Shown here: one piece after another, positions 25,103-34,333 of the stretch
Layout: every line of letters starts with the position of its first letter
Position numbering within the stretch: position 1 is the stretch's first letter
Assembly (NCBI RefSeq): GCF_023715205.1
Contig: NZ_JAMBNR010000005.1
Location: 62,001 to 126,000 of the forward strand
Origin: Mesobacillus maritimus
GTDB lineage: Bacteria; Bacillota; Bacilli; Bacillales; Cytobacillaceae
Direction of reading: 5' to 3'
DNA length: 64,000 bases
The notes under the pieces: model-generated
Databases searched by the model: none
Told to the model about the DNA's origin: nothing
What the model saw: only the letters and a program-made list of their open reading frames with translations
Position numbers and translations under genes: made by a program

Positions 25103-26815
25103 TCAAATCTGATAATCCAATACATCTGGAATGTACTTGCGTGTATCTTTGTAATTAAATCCTTTTTCTTTTAGCATCTTCTCTAATGATAAGTTAATCG
25201 ATTCTTTATAATTGCTTCCCCATGCGGCTTTATTGACTTTATCACGTACAGAACCTTTCATGTTTACAAATAAGAAAGTGATCTTTTCTTCTTGATAATA
25301 TTCAATCAGTTCACCTAGTGTATCAACGGAGATGGTGTCGATGTCATTGACACCGGACATGTCGATCAACACCCATTTGGCATCTGGTTTCCGACGAAGA
25401 AATTCCTTTATTTTTTCGTCTAACACGGAACTGTTGGCAAAATGTAAGGAAGAATCAATGCGAACCAATAACACGTCTTCAAGAGTATTCGCTTCAGGGT
25501 AGCGTGACACATTACGAAAAGCTTTTTTACTTTCTAGATAGCCTAGCTCAACAATATTGAGGTGTGTACTGCGCATCAAAATCAAAATCAGCGTAAAAAT
25601 TGTCCCAAGTAAAATGCCCCATTGAATTCCGACGATTAACGTAATCGTAAAAGTTGTCACCCATGTCCAACCTTCAAATGGATTTACCTGAAACAAATGC
25701 TTCACTTCAGTTAAATCGACTAATTTATAAACCGATACAATGATAATCGCAGCAAGCACCGCGTAAGGTAAATAGTAAAAAAACGATGTAAAGAAAAGGA
25801 TGGTCATCAAGACCAGAACGCCCGTAACGATAGATGTTAATTGACTCTTCCCACCAGATTCTTTATTTACAGCCGTTCGCGAAAAGCTCCCACTGACAGG
25901 ATAAGAATGGAAACAAGCTCCAATTAGGTTAGCAAGCCCTAATGCTTTTAGTTCTTGATTCGGATAAATTTTATACTTCGCTTTCCGGGCGATGGCTTTG
26001 CTAATCGCAAGCGACTCCATAAAACTAATGATGGCAATCGTTAGCGCCATCGGCCATAACATTCGAACCGTTTCAAACGTCAAAGATGGAAGGTCAAATG
26101 ACGGCAAGCCGTTTGGTACGTCACCAACAATGTCAACCCCTTTATCGTCTAAGTGGAAAAATGAAACAAAGACAATCGAGACAATCACGAGAACAAAAGC
26201 ACCAGGAATTCCTTTGATTCTTTTTAAACCAAGAAGCAACAAAATGCTGCCAATCGCTATCAAGAATGTGTACGGATTCAACTCTTGAACATGTTTGACG
26301 AGTTCAATCAACAAAAGATGGATTTGCAAGTGATTCGGAACCTCAATCCCTAACAAATGCTTAAACTGGCTCATTCCAATCACAATCGCCGCAGCTGATG
26401 TATAGCCATTTAACACGGAATGAGGGATGAATTTAACAATAAAGCCAACCTTCAAAAGCCCAAATACCAGCTGGATTCCGCCGACCAAAAGCGTCAGGGT
26501 AAGCACAAGCGAAAGATAACTGGCCGAATTTGGTTCGGCATACACCGAAACCCCTGTAAACACTAGGAGAGAAGTGGTCGCAACCGGGCCAATCGACAGA
26601 TGCTTGGAAGACGCAAACCAAGCGTAAAGAAAAAGCGGAATTATTGAAGCATACAAGCCCATCACAGGCGGTAGGCCAGCGAGCATCGCATAAGCCATCC
26701 CTTGTGGGACTAGCATGATAAAAATGGTGAACCCGGCTAACACATCGTTTTGGACATTATTTCGATTCAGGTTGGTGAATTGATTTGGAAAATGTAGAAT
26801 TTTGTTGCTCATCAC
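25103..26815 (-). CDS. SulP-family inorganic anion transporter with STAS domain
   Basis: A 570-residue SLC26/SulP carrier: ten or more helices with the signature region DVLAGFTIFIMLVPQGMAYAM near 24-44, then a cytoplasmic STAS domain (about 445-555) containing WVLIDMSGVNDIDTISVDTL. Substrate is likely sulfate, but bicarbonate or another anion is possible. Single gene, no sulfate assimilation genes nearby. A link to the sulfur operon at 46 kb would be speculation. Confidence 0.9.
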   Translation of the reverse strand: MMSNKILHFPNQFTNLNRNNVQNDVLAGFTIFIMLVPQGMAYAMLAGLPPVMGLYASIIPLFLYAWFASSKHLSIGPVATTSLLVFTGVSVYAEPNSASYLSLVLTLTLLVGGIQLVFGLLKVGFIVKFIPHSVLNGYTSAAAIVIGMSQFKHLLGIEVPNHLQIHLLLIELVKHVQELNPYTFLIAIGSILLLLGLKRIKGIPGAFVLVIVSIVFVSFFHLDDKGVDIVGDVPNGLPSFDLPSLTFETVRMLWPMALTIAIISFMESLAISKAIARKAKYKIYPNQELKALGLANLIGACFHSYPVSGSFSRTAVNKESGGKSQLTSIVTGVLVLMTILFFTSFFYYLPYAVLAAIIIVSVYKLVDLTEVKHLFQVNPFEGWTWVTTFTITLIVGIQWGILLGTIFTLILILMRSTHLNIVELGYLESKKAFRNVSRYPEANTLEDVLLVRIDSSLHFANSSVLDEKIKEFLRRKPDAKWVLIDMSGVNDIDTISVDTLGELIEYYQEEKITFLFVNMKGSVRDKVNKAAWGSNYKESINLSLEKMLKEKGFNYKDTRKYIPDVLDYQI

Positions 26816-27181
26816 AAATCCCTTCTATAAAATGTTTTTTATTAAAGTAAATTGCCTAGAAACTGTAAGATTCAGTATGCAGAATCAGAGGTTAGAAGGT
26901 ATTTAGAAACTATATTAATAGGAAAAAATTTTTTTATCTGTTTCCATCATAGCATGACTTTAGATTTGTTCATAGGTAAGGGAGCGGAACTTTAGAACCT
27001 AATTGTTGTCAGAAACAAATGGGGGAAGGGAAAAATCTAATAAAATCTCAATATAGTCTAGAAGTATCATAAGCAATACAAAGATGGTACTAAAAGAGAA
27101 TGGTAGATGGGCTCAAACTTTTAACGAGTACAACATTAAGGGGAAACCTTGATTGGTATTCCCCATAAGCTAAAAATTTAA
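26816..27181. other. Intergenic region with no recognised gene
   Basis: Upstream DNA of the SulP gene and downstream DNA of the YhcN gene. A long A/T run (AAAAAATTTTTTT near 26924) is present; no reading frame or clear hairpin. Confidence 0.4.
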
Positions 27182-27661
27182 TTATCGGGCATTTGGAAAG
27201 ACTCGTTGCACCATTTCCGTAAATTCATCAACTAATCCTTTTACGGGCTTGCCTTCTCGAATTCGATCGCCGAAGTCTCCCATACGGTCTACGAAATCAG
27301 GGTTACTTGACACATAAACATGATCAATGTTCTCGTCAGTGGATTTTACCTGGTCGGCAATTCTCGTTTCCACTTCTTCTCGTAGCTCGCCTTTAGGCTC
27401 ATCATCTAAAATTACGGCAACATACGCATTTTTATCAGTCACAATGACATTGGAGTGACGGACTTCTGATAAATTTTCTACTTTATGCTCTGCTTTTTCT
27501 GAAATTCGTATTTTTTCCTCATCTTTCCGACTTTCTACGTTTTGTACTTTTGCCTTGTCTTCCTTCTTCTTATCGTCTTCTTTGGCATCATCTTTTCCGC
27601 CACATCCCGCAACAATCAAAATGGCAAGTATAAAGATGGACAAAAGTTTCATAAACTTCAT
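27182..27661 (-). CDS. YhcN/YlaJ family sporulation lipoprotein
   Basis: A 159-residue lipoprotein: lipobox IVAGC with Cys20, a Lys/Asp/Glu-rich linker (about 24-60), then the YhcN/YlaJ domain with AYVAVILDDEPKGELREEVE and VYVSSNPDFVDRMGDFGD. Family members are spore-membrane or cortex-associated in bacilli. GGAGG lies 12 bp before the ATG. Confidence 0.85.
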   Translation of the reverse strand: MKFMKLLSIFILAILIVAGCGGKDDAKEDDKKKEDKAKVQNVESRKDEEKIRISEKAEHKVENLSEVRHSNVIVTDKNAYVAVILDDEPKGELREEVETRIADQVKSTDENIDHVYVSSNPDFVDRMGDFGDRIREGKPVKGLVDEFTEMVQRVFPNAR

Positions 27662-27781
27662 CTATATTCACTTCCTCCGTTTTTTCTTTACTTCTTTCAT
27701 TAGAATGACCTGTGAAGTATTTTTTATGTGAAACGGTAGGGAATGAGCGCCATTTTTGGATTGTAGGAGAGGGATGAATAG

Positions 27782-27815
27782 AAAAAATAACGCCTCAGAT
27801 TGACCTGAGCCGTTT
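27782..27815 (-). terminator. Terminator of YitT gene
   Basis: On the minus strand AACGGCTCAG and CTGAGGCGTT pair with one mismatch, followed by ATTTTTTC. Confidence 0.7.
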
Positions 27816-27824
27816 ATCATAATA

Positions 27825-28460
27825 TTACAGATTGGATACCGTTTGCTTCTGGTGAATTTCATCATCCTCTTGTGTAGAATGACGTTCAATCGGTGCGCGT
27901 TTATGGTAACGACCGAGAATGGTGGTCATCATAAAGATGGCAATCGCTGAATAAATCACTTGGACGATCCCAAAAACAATTAAAGCGGATGCGACAATAA
28001 GGATATCCGTCAAAAACATTGTTTTTCCAGGATTAATCCCAAAGCGTTTATCGAGGAAAATGCAAAGCATATTAAATCCACCCAGTGAAGAACCTTCTCT
28101 AAATAGAAAAATCAATCCAAAGCCAATAATTGAACCGCCAACAATCGCTCCTATCAGCGGATGAGGCAATTCAAACGAAAACATCAGCGCAAGCGTATCC
28201 GACATGGCCGACATAATGCTGACACTAATAAAACTTCGAATGGTAAACAATATTCCTAATTGAGAAATCGCTAAAAAGTAAAAAGGTAAATTGATGGTGA
28301 AAAACAATACACCGAACGAAACACCTGTTAAATGTTGCATCACAATTCCTAGACCAGCTGTACCGCCAATGACTAAATCGGAAGCCGTTAAAAACTGAAT
28401 CCCGATGCTAACACATAAACAGGAAAACAAAATCCACATCCATTTTTTTATGTAATACAT
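27825..28460 (-). CDS. YitT family membrane protein (short form)
   Basis: A 211-residue protein with five to six helices matching the DUF161/YitT core, including DLVIGGTAGLGIVMQHLTG and FREGSSLGGFNMLCIFLDKR. It lacks the C-terminal DUF2179 domain present in the paralogue at 55036. Function unknown; possibly a transporter. GAGGGG precedes the ATG. Confidence 0.8.
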   Translation of the reverse strand: MYYIKKWMWILFSCLCVSIGIQFLTASDLVIGGTAGLGIVMQHLTGVSFGVLFFTINLPFYFLAISQLGILFTIRSFISVSIMSAMSDTLALMFSFELPHPLIGAIVGGSIIGFGLIFLFREGSSLGGFNMLCIFLDKRFGINPGKTMFLTDILIVASALIVFGIVQVIYSAIAIFMMTTILGRYHKRAPIERHSTQEDDEIHQKQTVSNL

Positions 28461-28593
28461 TATGGTAACCCCTCAATTTGAACTGTCTATATTCAACTTT
28501 TTTATATTACAATAAAATCCAATGTAAATGTGGAAAAATAGAAAAATTAATATGAAATTTTTCGGCCATGCCACGCCCCAGCGAGGTTTATTC

Positions 28594-29253
28594 TTATGAT
28601 GGGGAGGGGGTTTGAAACTTTTGCTTTGTAAGCAAAATCGATGCCATTAATCCCAGCTCTAATGTATTCATAAACCAAGGGGCTCTGATCCAAATCCCGA
28701 ACACACCGGCTATCAACATGAAAAGCACACCTGACAATAGCCATGGGTTGTGACGTTTCCTTGCTAAAAGAAAACCAACAATCGCAAGAACGAGTGTGAC
28801 TGTGATAACCATAACGGGATTATGTGAACTAGCGACATTCTCATAACTAAGAGTTCCTTTCTCCCATTTTGGTTTAAGTTCAAGCCCTCGAACGGAGGTA
28901 ATAAATTCATATACAATTAAACCGAGGGTTAACAGGAAAGCGAACAATTTCCAAAACTTCCTTTTAGCCCAAGCGAAATCAGCTCTAATACTCATGCTCC
29001 AAGCAAATAGTACGAGGAGGGGAGTAAATAACGCGTGCAGCCAAAAACGGGCAGTGTTTAATTGTTCAAGAGCACTTCCTTCCCCAATAAACTTGCCAGC
29101 AGCTAAGACGAAATTATCATAAATCAAAGCTAGAACAACGAGCAAAATAACATTGCTAAGGTGAAAAAAAACCTGTTTCTTTCCCAAAGCAACACCCCAT
29201 ATGAACAAACCTAGATAACAGAAGGAGAGGAGGAAAAACATAATAGAATTCAC
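28594..29253 (-). CDS. Hypothetical polytopic membrane protein
   Basis: About 219 residues with six or seven hydrophobic segments (YLGLFIWGVALGKKQ, FFHLSNVILLVVLALIYDN, FWLHALFTPLLVLFAW, LFAFLLTLGLIVYEFI, VITVTLVLAIVGFLLA, GVLFMLIAGVFGIWI). I do not recognise the family. GTG 29253 is chosen because AAAGGAGGTG lies 7 bp upstream; the longer frame to 29349 runs through that site. Confidence 0.65.
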   Translation of the reverse strand: MNSIMFFLLSFCYLGLFIWGVALGKKQVFFHLSNVILLVVLALIYDNFVLAAGKFIGEGSALEQLNTARFWLHALFTPLLVLFAWSMSIRADFAWAKRKFWKLFAFLLTLGLIVYEFITSVRGLELKPKWEKGTLSYENVASSHNPVMVITVTLVLAIVGFLLARKRHNPWLLSGVLFMLIAGVFGIWIRAPWFMNTLELGLMASILLTKQKFQTPSPS

Positions 29254-29325
29254 TGGTGCACCTCCTTTTTCTTTATTGTCACCTAAAAATTTTAAGTATA
29301 GTCGACATTCATGTTTCGTACGAGA

Positions 29326-29367
29326 AACGGACAAAAAGAAGGGAGGCAATCAATCCGATTGCCTCCC
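29326..29367 (-). terminator. Terminator of the coiled-coil membrane protein gene
   Basis: GGGAGGCAATC and GATTGCCTCCC form an 11-bp stem; on the minus strand TTCTTTTTG follows. Confidence 0.85.
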
Positions 29368-29400
29368 GTTATGTATAATTTTTCCTCTAATTAACCATGT

Positions 29401-30021
29401 TTACTCTTCTACAAATTCAGGAAAATTGTTTTTAATAAACGTTTTCTCTTCATCTCGACTTAAGACACCATATGCTTTGCCGATTTGACCATCTTGTAGT
29501 TCCCAGAAAAAGTTGTGATCAGAATCAATTGTATCAAACCACCCGTTTTTCCATTTATCGGCAATTTCTAGCATTTTTTCTTTATTTGGAAAAGAACTGT
29601 TCAATACAAGATCATAAACTTGATTTATGGTATCCTCTACCATTGGGATGGCTCCGTGTTTCTTTTCGGCTCTAACTTTTTGATGAGTCATTTTGTGCAT
29701 AACATCGATAACTTCGGCTTCCGTAGAATCTTCAGCTAAGCCCGTATCATATTCAATCCCACCAATGAATCCAGTTTGTTCCGCACTTTCTTGGGCCGCT
29801 GCTTCTTCTGCAGCCTGTTTCGCTTCTTCCTCTTGTTGTTTTTCCAATAACGCCATGCGTTCTTCTTGTAACTGTTGTTTCTTTTGTTGTTCTAGTTCAT
29901 ATGCACGAGCATTTTCATTCATTTTGTAGACCACAAAAGCCCCAATCAGTAAGACTAGAACAAGACCACCTAAAATCAATGGAAGCTTAGAACTCTTTTC
30001 TTTTTTAAATTCCGTTTTCAT
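29401..30021 (-). CDS. Membrane-anchored coiled-coil protein with conserved C-terminal domain
   Basis: A 206-residue protein: basic start, one helix (about 13-33, LPLILGGLVLVLLIGAFVV), a Gln/Glu/Ala-rich coiled coil (about 40-85) and an extracellular domain with EVIDVMHKMTHQKVRAEKKHG and WFDTIDSDHNFFWELQDGQ. It resembles Bacillus proteins grouped as DUF6241, from memory only. Function unknown. GAGGTTG precedes the ATG. Confidence 0.65.
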   Translation of the reverse strand: MKTEFKKEKSSKLPLILGGLVLVLLIGAFVVYKMNENARAYELEQQKKQQLQEERMALLEKQQEEEAKQAAEEAAAQESAEQTGFIGGIEYDTGLAEDSTEAEVIDVMHKMTHQKVRAEKKHGAIPMVEDTINQVYDLVLNSSFPNKEKMLEIADKWKNGWFDTIDSDHNFFWELQDGQIGKAYGVLSRDEEKTFIKNNFPEFVEE

Positions 30022-30291
30022 ATACCTACAACCTCTGTTTCTTTTTAATTCAAAACATCTAGCATTAGGGCAACAGACCTAGACATTCCTTCTCCATTTT
30101 ATACTAAAATTCGGGTGCAATGGTAATAATTTGAATCATCGAAAATTCTCTGCTTATGAATAATGTGTGGGGAGTATTACCGTTGATAAACCAATTCACA
30201 TGTTTGGGTCTTTGCTTCGGTATACAAATTCCGCTTATTTTAATCTTCTTGTACAGATACTCTATCGTCCAATATAATAGGGGATTTTTCA

Positions 30292-31068
30292 ATGAAGTCT
30301 TTAGAAAATAAAATCGCTATTGTAACAGGCGTCGGCCGTCTTAAAGGGATTGGTGCTGCTATTTGTAGAGAGTTTGCTCATGCGGGGTTGTGATCTCTTC
30401 TTCACTTATTGGAGTGAATATGACCAACAGATGCCGTGGCATGTGGACCAAAAGGAACCCATGCTATTAAAAGAAGAATTGATGAAAAAAGGTGTGAATG
30501 TATCTTGCCTTGAGTTGGATTTATCTCAAAGATTGGCACCTGAGAACCTACTTAAGAGGGTAATTGAACAAATGGGGGATCCGGATATCTTGATTAATAA
30601 TGCAGCTTATTCATTGAACAATGATTTTATGAACCTGACACCAGAAGGTCTAGATCAACATTACAATATCAATGTCCGTGCTACGACACTTTTAAGTTGT
30701 GAGTTTGCTAAAAATTTTAAAAAGAAATCAGGGGGTAGAATCGTCAATCTCACTTCCGGTCAGTTTCAAGGACCGATGCCTGGTGAATTGGCGTATGCAA
30801 TAACAAAGGGAGCCGTCGATGCGTTCACCATCACACTAGCGGCTGAACTTGCTCCACTCGGAATTACCGTGAATGCCGTTAATCCAGGTCCTACTGATAC
30901 CGGATGGATGACAGAGGAAATCAAAGCTGAGTTGAGACCCCCAAGTTTCCATTCGGTAGAATTGGCGAACCGAAAGATGTTGCCAGAACAATCAAATTCC
31001 TCGTGAGCAAAGACGCCGATTGGATCACAGGACAAATTCTTCATTCTGAAGGTGGATTTAAACGATAA
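30292..31068 (+). pseudogene. Short-chain dehydrogenase/reductase with two frameshifts
   Basis: The N-terminus starts at ATG 30292 (KIAIVTGVGRLKGIGAAI, the Rossmann TGxxxGIG) and stops at TGA 30391 after HAGL. One base less in GCGGGGTTG would restore HAGCDLFFTYW, which continues in the next frame to ILINNAAYS and the YAITKGA catalytic Tyr/Lys. A second shift near 30935 (ACCCCCA run) moves the end, FGRIGEPKDVARTIKFLVS and WITGQILHSEGGFKR, into a third frame. Both shifts are at G or C runs, so base-calling errors are possible. Otherwise a FabG-like SDR of about 258 residues. Confidence 0.85.
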
Positions 31069-31223
31069 GTCTCTAAGGAGCTCAGAGCCAGAATGATTTA
31101 TATACAGAGGAGTGGGGCAAGCCAAACTAGATAATCATAGTCTACTTTGGCCTTTGTTTCACTTTATAAGATTCCCGCAATCATTAGGTGAATCGCTTAT
31201 ACCAAAACATCAATTTCCCAGTC

Positions 31224-31964
31224 TCATTGTCCCATCACTTCTTTTACCTTTTTCACGACCGAATGAATGGTCAATCGATGAAACGAAATAAGTTTTCCTT
31301 TAAAAACAACAGAATAGATTCCATAGGGAGTAGGAGCTAACTTCATTAATTCTTCTCTGTTTTTCAAATCAATGATTTTGACATCAATCCCTAATTGCTT
31401 TGCACCTGCGATGATATTTTCGGTTGCTACTTCTACATAAGGGCATTGAAAAGAGCGGATGATGGTCAGACCATGAAATTGATTCAATCTTTCTTCCCAA
31501 TTTGTCGGGAAGCTAGGGAGTGGGGTACGAGAATCAAAATGATAAACAAGTAATTCAAAATGATAGGGGGCTGTGTCTATCAATTGAAAATCATTTTTTA
31601 TAAAAATCTCCTTGCTTGGTGTCCAAGACGTTTGAGGATTGGTGACCACAACTATGCCTCGCTTAGACTGGCTTTTTGCATCGTGTAGGCATTGCTGAAT
31701 TAGTTTCGTTCCGTATCCTTTTCCAGTTTCACTTACCCACAAGCAATGGATAACCAAATAATCCTCCTCTACTGTGTATTCTATAAAACCGACCTGTTTT
31801 TTGTTTTCCATTAATTGAATGTACTTTAAACCTTCTTCGAATCTCTCATTTAACCATTTATTTTTCTGAATGTATCCATGCGATTTTTTCTTGCTTCTAA
31901 GACAATAACTCCCCATGCCTTTCAAGATTTCCGTATTAAGCTCCACCATTTGCATATCAGCCAA
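31224..31964 (-). CDS. yoaP: YoaP-like GNAT acetyltransferase
   Basis: A 246-residue two-domain protein: N-terminal GNAT fold with the acetyl-CoA loop GKGYGTKLI (about 81-89) and a C-terminal YoaP domain (about 170-246) with FQCPYVEVATENIIAGAK, resembling a thioredoxin-like surface with one Cys. The arrangement matches B. subtilis YoaP. TTG start preceded by GGGAGAG at the right distance. Substrate unknown. Confidence 0.82.
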   Translation of the reverse strand: MADMQMVELNTEILKGMGSYCLRSKKKSHGYIQKNKWLNERFEEGLKYIQLMENKKQVGFIEYTVEEDYLVIHCLWVSETGKGYGTKLIQQCLHDAKSQSKRGIVVVTNPQTSWTPSKEIFIKNDFQLIDTAPYHFELLVYHFDSRTPLPSFPTNWEERLNQFHGLTIIRSFQCPYVEVATENIIAGAKQLGIDVKIIDLKNREELMKLAPTPYGIYSVVFKGKLISFHRLTIHSVVKKVKEVMGQ

Positions 31965-32223
31965 AAATATTCTCTCCCTTTATTTGAATTATTGTATGAT
32001 TGATATCTGCACTTACTAAGAGTTCTCTAATATAAGAAAATTCTACTTTTTTGATTCTATTATAATGGTAATGGTAGTGAGGGCAAACAGTAACTAGCTC
32101 AGTCATGTGAACTCAAATTGACCCTTGTATTTTTTAATAATCTTGAGTTTTAAAAAATAATTCTATGTCTTATGTTCACTTTCCCATTGGTTAAGAGTCT
32201 AATAGAAGAAAAGGAGGGGAGTA

Positions 32224-32733
32224 ATGAATCGGAATGATGAAATGATGATGGTCTTGCAAGAAAAAACCGTAACGATTTTTAAATATCTCATTAAAATCGG
32301 GGCCAATCCTCGCGATGCGGAAGATATTGTTCAAGAAGCACTCTATAAATTATTTTTATACATTGATTCCGTTGACCCTGACAAAGCATATAGCTGGCTG
32401 TTTCGCGTTGCAGTCAATCAATATTATGATTTGTGCCGCAAACAGAAGCGCGAAGTATCTTTTTCTTTTGAGAACATGGAGTTTGTCGATGAATTGTTTT
32501 TACCTGAAGAGTATATCGAACAGATGGAGATGGAAAAAGAGATTCAGCATCTCCTAGATCAGTTGTCACCCTTACATAAACAATTGATTTTACTCAAATA
32601 TGTCCTTGGCTATAGTTATGAAGAAATCGCTGAAATGCTAGATTTGAACCCTGGTACGTTAAAAACCTATTTATATCGTGCAAGACAATCTTTTAAAGAC
32701 TTGTATCGAAAGGAGAAGGAAAAACATGAATGA
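32224..32733 (+). CDS. ECF-type RNA polymerase sigma factor
   Basis: A 169-residue sigma-70 family factor of the extracytoplasmic function class: region 2 with NPRDAEDIVQEALYKLF and AYSWLFRVAVNQYYD, region 4 with LLKYVLGYSYEEIAEMLDLN and GTLKTYLYRARQ. AAGGAGGGG precedes the ATG. It overlaps the anti-sigma gene by 8 bp. The pairing with a Sigma_reg_N/C-type anti-sigma recalls SigM-YhdL; the regulon cannot be read from here. Confidence 0.9.
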   Translation: MNRNDEMMMVLQEKTVTIFKYLIKIGANPRDAEDIVQEALYKLFLYIDSVDPDKAYSWLFRVAVNQYYDLCRKQKREVSFSFENMEFVDELFLPEEYIEQMEMEKEIQHLLDQLSPLHKQLILLKYVLGYSYEEIAEMLDLNPGTLKTYLYRARQSFKDLYRKEKEKHE

Positions 32734-33730
32734 AACCAATAAACACAACAAGGAAAAGGAGTTAGACGATTTATTTTCGGGGAATTCTAAGAACAATCTG
32801 ACAAAAGTAGTAAAAAAGGCGAAAAGAATGACCTTCCTTCGAAATGTAGCGATCACTTTAGGGGTCATACTGTTACTGAGTATCCTTTTAAGCTATACCT
32901 GGCTTTCCATCATGCGTAATAATGAACAACAAGCTATAGATGACATTGTAATTTTTAACCGTATCACCGACCCGAATGTGGAGCTTTTAGGAAGTCAGAG
33001 TGAATCAAATGGGATATTTGAGGGGCTTCTAACGTTTAATCGCTATAAAGAAGTCGAAGGAATTCCGGTTAATTGGAGTGATGACGTGTTTACTTATAGC
33101 TTATTTGGCGGTGTCAGCCGTCTAGTAGGGGACCATGCTCCGATTCAAATTCAAGACCAAAAAGATGGGCTCATCCGCTATTATGACCGTGAAACGAAAC
33201 AGAGAATGCTTCATTTTTATCATCCAGAAATTCAATATTCGCAAATACGTCAGGACCTAAGGATGATTGGTGATTTTTCGGATGATACCTTGCTTGAGGT
33301 CGGATTATCTTTTAATAAAGCTTATACAGTAGAAGAAGTAAGAGAAGCGATTCCTGATTCCCTTTCACTTAAATGGTATTGGGTTGATACGTATTCTGAT
33401 TCAGAAATTAAAACGACAAATCAACTAGAAAAGACAACAGAATTAGCAACGGAAATATACGGATTTGCGGAAGATCCTACGGACCCTAAAAATAGTGTAA
33501 AAAACTTTGTTTCAGATGTAAAAATGGGCTTGGAGAGGGAAGATGGAAAATATTTTGGAGAGTTCACACGGATCAATAACAATTTGAGAGGAGATTCAGC
33601 CGTATTATCAGATGCAGATGTTAAAATCAGCGGTGCGGTCGTAACTGGAACCGCAGTCGATGTCGGGCTTTTACAAGATGTAGAGATGGTTCGCGCATCT
33701 GTGCTAGGTGTTGCGGTGAACTCATATTAA
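32726..33730 (+). CDS. Membrane anti-sigma factor (Sigma_reg_N/Sigma_reg_C type)
   Basis: A 334-residue protein with a cytoplasmic N-terminus (about 1-45, including LFSGNSKNNLTKVVKKAKR), one membrane helix (about 48-68) and a large outer domain, the layout of YhdL-like anti-sigma factors. ATG 32726 follows AGGAGAAGGA and overlaps the sigma gene. The outer domain probably senses an envelope signal. Remnants of unrelated genes lie directly behind its stop. Confidence 0.85.
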   Translation: MNETNKHNKEKELDDLFSGNSKNNLTKVVKKAKRMTFLRNVAITLGVILLLSILLSYTWLSIMRNNEQQAIDDIVIFNRITDPNVELLGSQSESNGIFEGLLTFNRYKEVEGIPVNWSDDVFTYSLFGGVSRLVGDHAPIQIQDQKDGLIRYYDRETKQRMLHFYHPEIQYSQIRQDLRMIGDFSDDTLLEVGLSFNKAYTVEEVREAIPDSLSLKWYWVDTYSDSEIKTTNQLEKTTELATEIYGFAEDPTDPKNSVKNFVSDVKMGLEREDGKYFGEFTRINNNLRGDSAVLSDADVKISGAVVTGTAVDVGLLQDVEMVRASVLGVAVNSY

Positions 33731-33741
33731 TGATTTTTATG

Positions 33742-33987
33742 AGGACTCAGAAGACGACGAGCCCAACGCTGACCTGTTTAGCAAGGACGATTTGACATTA
33801 ATGGCAGCGGAACATTAGTGGTACAAGGCCATTATAATAACGGTATTGCCTCTAAAGATGAATAAAAAAATCACAAGTGGACAAATCCAAATTTATGCAG
33901 TAGACGATGCCTTAATGGGGCGTGACCTCTTAGCCATAAAAGCAGGAACTTTCAAATTATCCGCAGGTCTCTCGGGAGAAATCAATT
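33742..33987 (+). pseudogene. Remnant of Cthe_2159-type carbohydrate-binding domain protein
   Basis: Decayed sequence reading, across several frames, DEPNADLFSKDDLTL, then NGSGTLVVQGHYNNGIASK, KITSGQIQIYAVDDALMGRD and LLAIKAGTFKLSAG. These are the repeating blades of the Cthe_2159 (DUF4353) beta-helix domain often found with CotH and DUF4956 proteins. At least two frameshifts and a stop; both ends missing. Confidence 0.75.
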
Positions 33988-34152
33988 GAGCATTTAATCG
34001 CCAACCATGCTAAAAAACATACGGTTAAATCAAAATCTATGATGCCTGGAAATGATTATGAAGTCACGAATGAGGTTCGTTTCAAAGACAATGACATGAG
34101 TTTCCTTACGAATTTATCCACCATTGATGGCGTTCAATCGGCAATCATGTAA
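33985..34152 (+). pseudogene. C-terminal fragment of a DUF4956-type protein
   Basis: 55 codons in one frame from IEHLIANHAKKHTVKSKSM through DYEVTNEVRFKDNDMSFL to DGVQSAIM and a stop. This resembles the C-terminal end of DUF4956 membrane proteins, which in intact loci adjoin carbohydrate-binding and CotH-like genes. The membrane part is gone, so a deletion seems to have fused the two neighbours. Confidence 0.6.
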
Positions 34153-34153
34153 A

Positions 34154-34243
34154 TTTATTCCCTGTAAACTCAGGTTTATTCTCTCAATGCTATCTTTATT
34201 CCCTGTACGGAGAATAAATACTGTATAGGGTATGATATACATA
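34154..34243. repeat. Dispersed about 90-bp repeat, copy A
   Basis: Three units of about 21 bp beginning TTTATTC (34154, 34175, 34195; first and third read TTTATTCCCTGTA), followed by GAATAAATACTGTA and GGTATGATATACATA. A second copy lies at 51841 with the same order of blocks. Non-coding. Confidence 0.65.
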
Positions 34244-34295
34244 ATAAAGTTCTACCCTGAAAAAAACAATTTCCTTTACTAGTAACCTCTTAACA

Positions 34296-34325
34296 AAAAC
34301 AAACCACCCTATAAGTAGGGTGGTT
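34296..34325 (-). terminator. Terminator of BCCT transporter gene
   Basis: AACCACCCTA and TAGGGTGGTT with a 4-base loop; TTTGTTTTTG follows on the minus strand. Confidence 0.85.
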
Positions 34326-34333
34326 CAGTTTTG

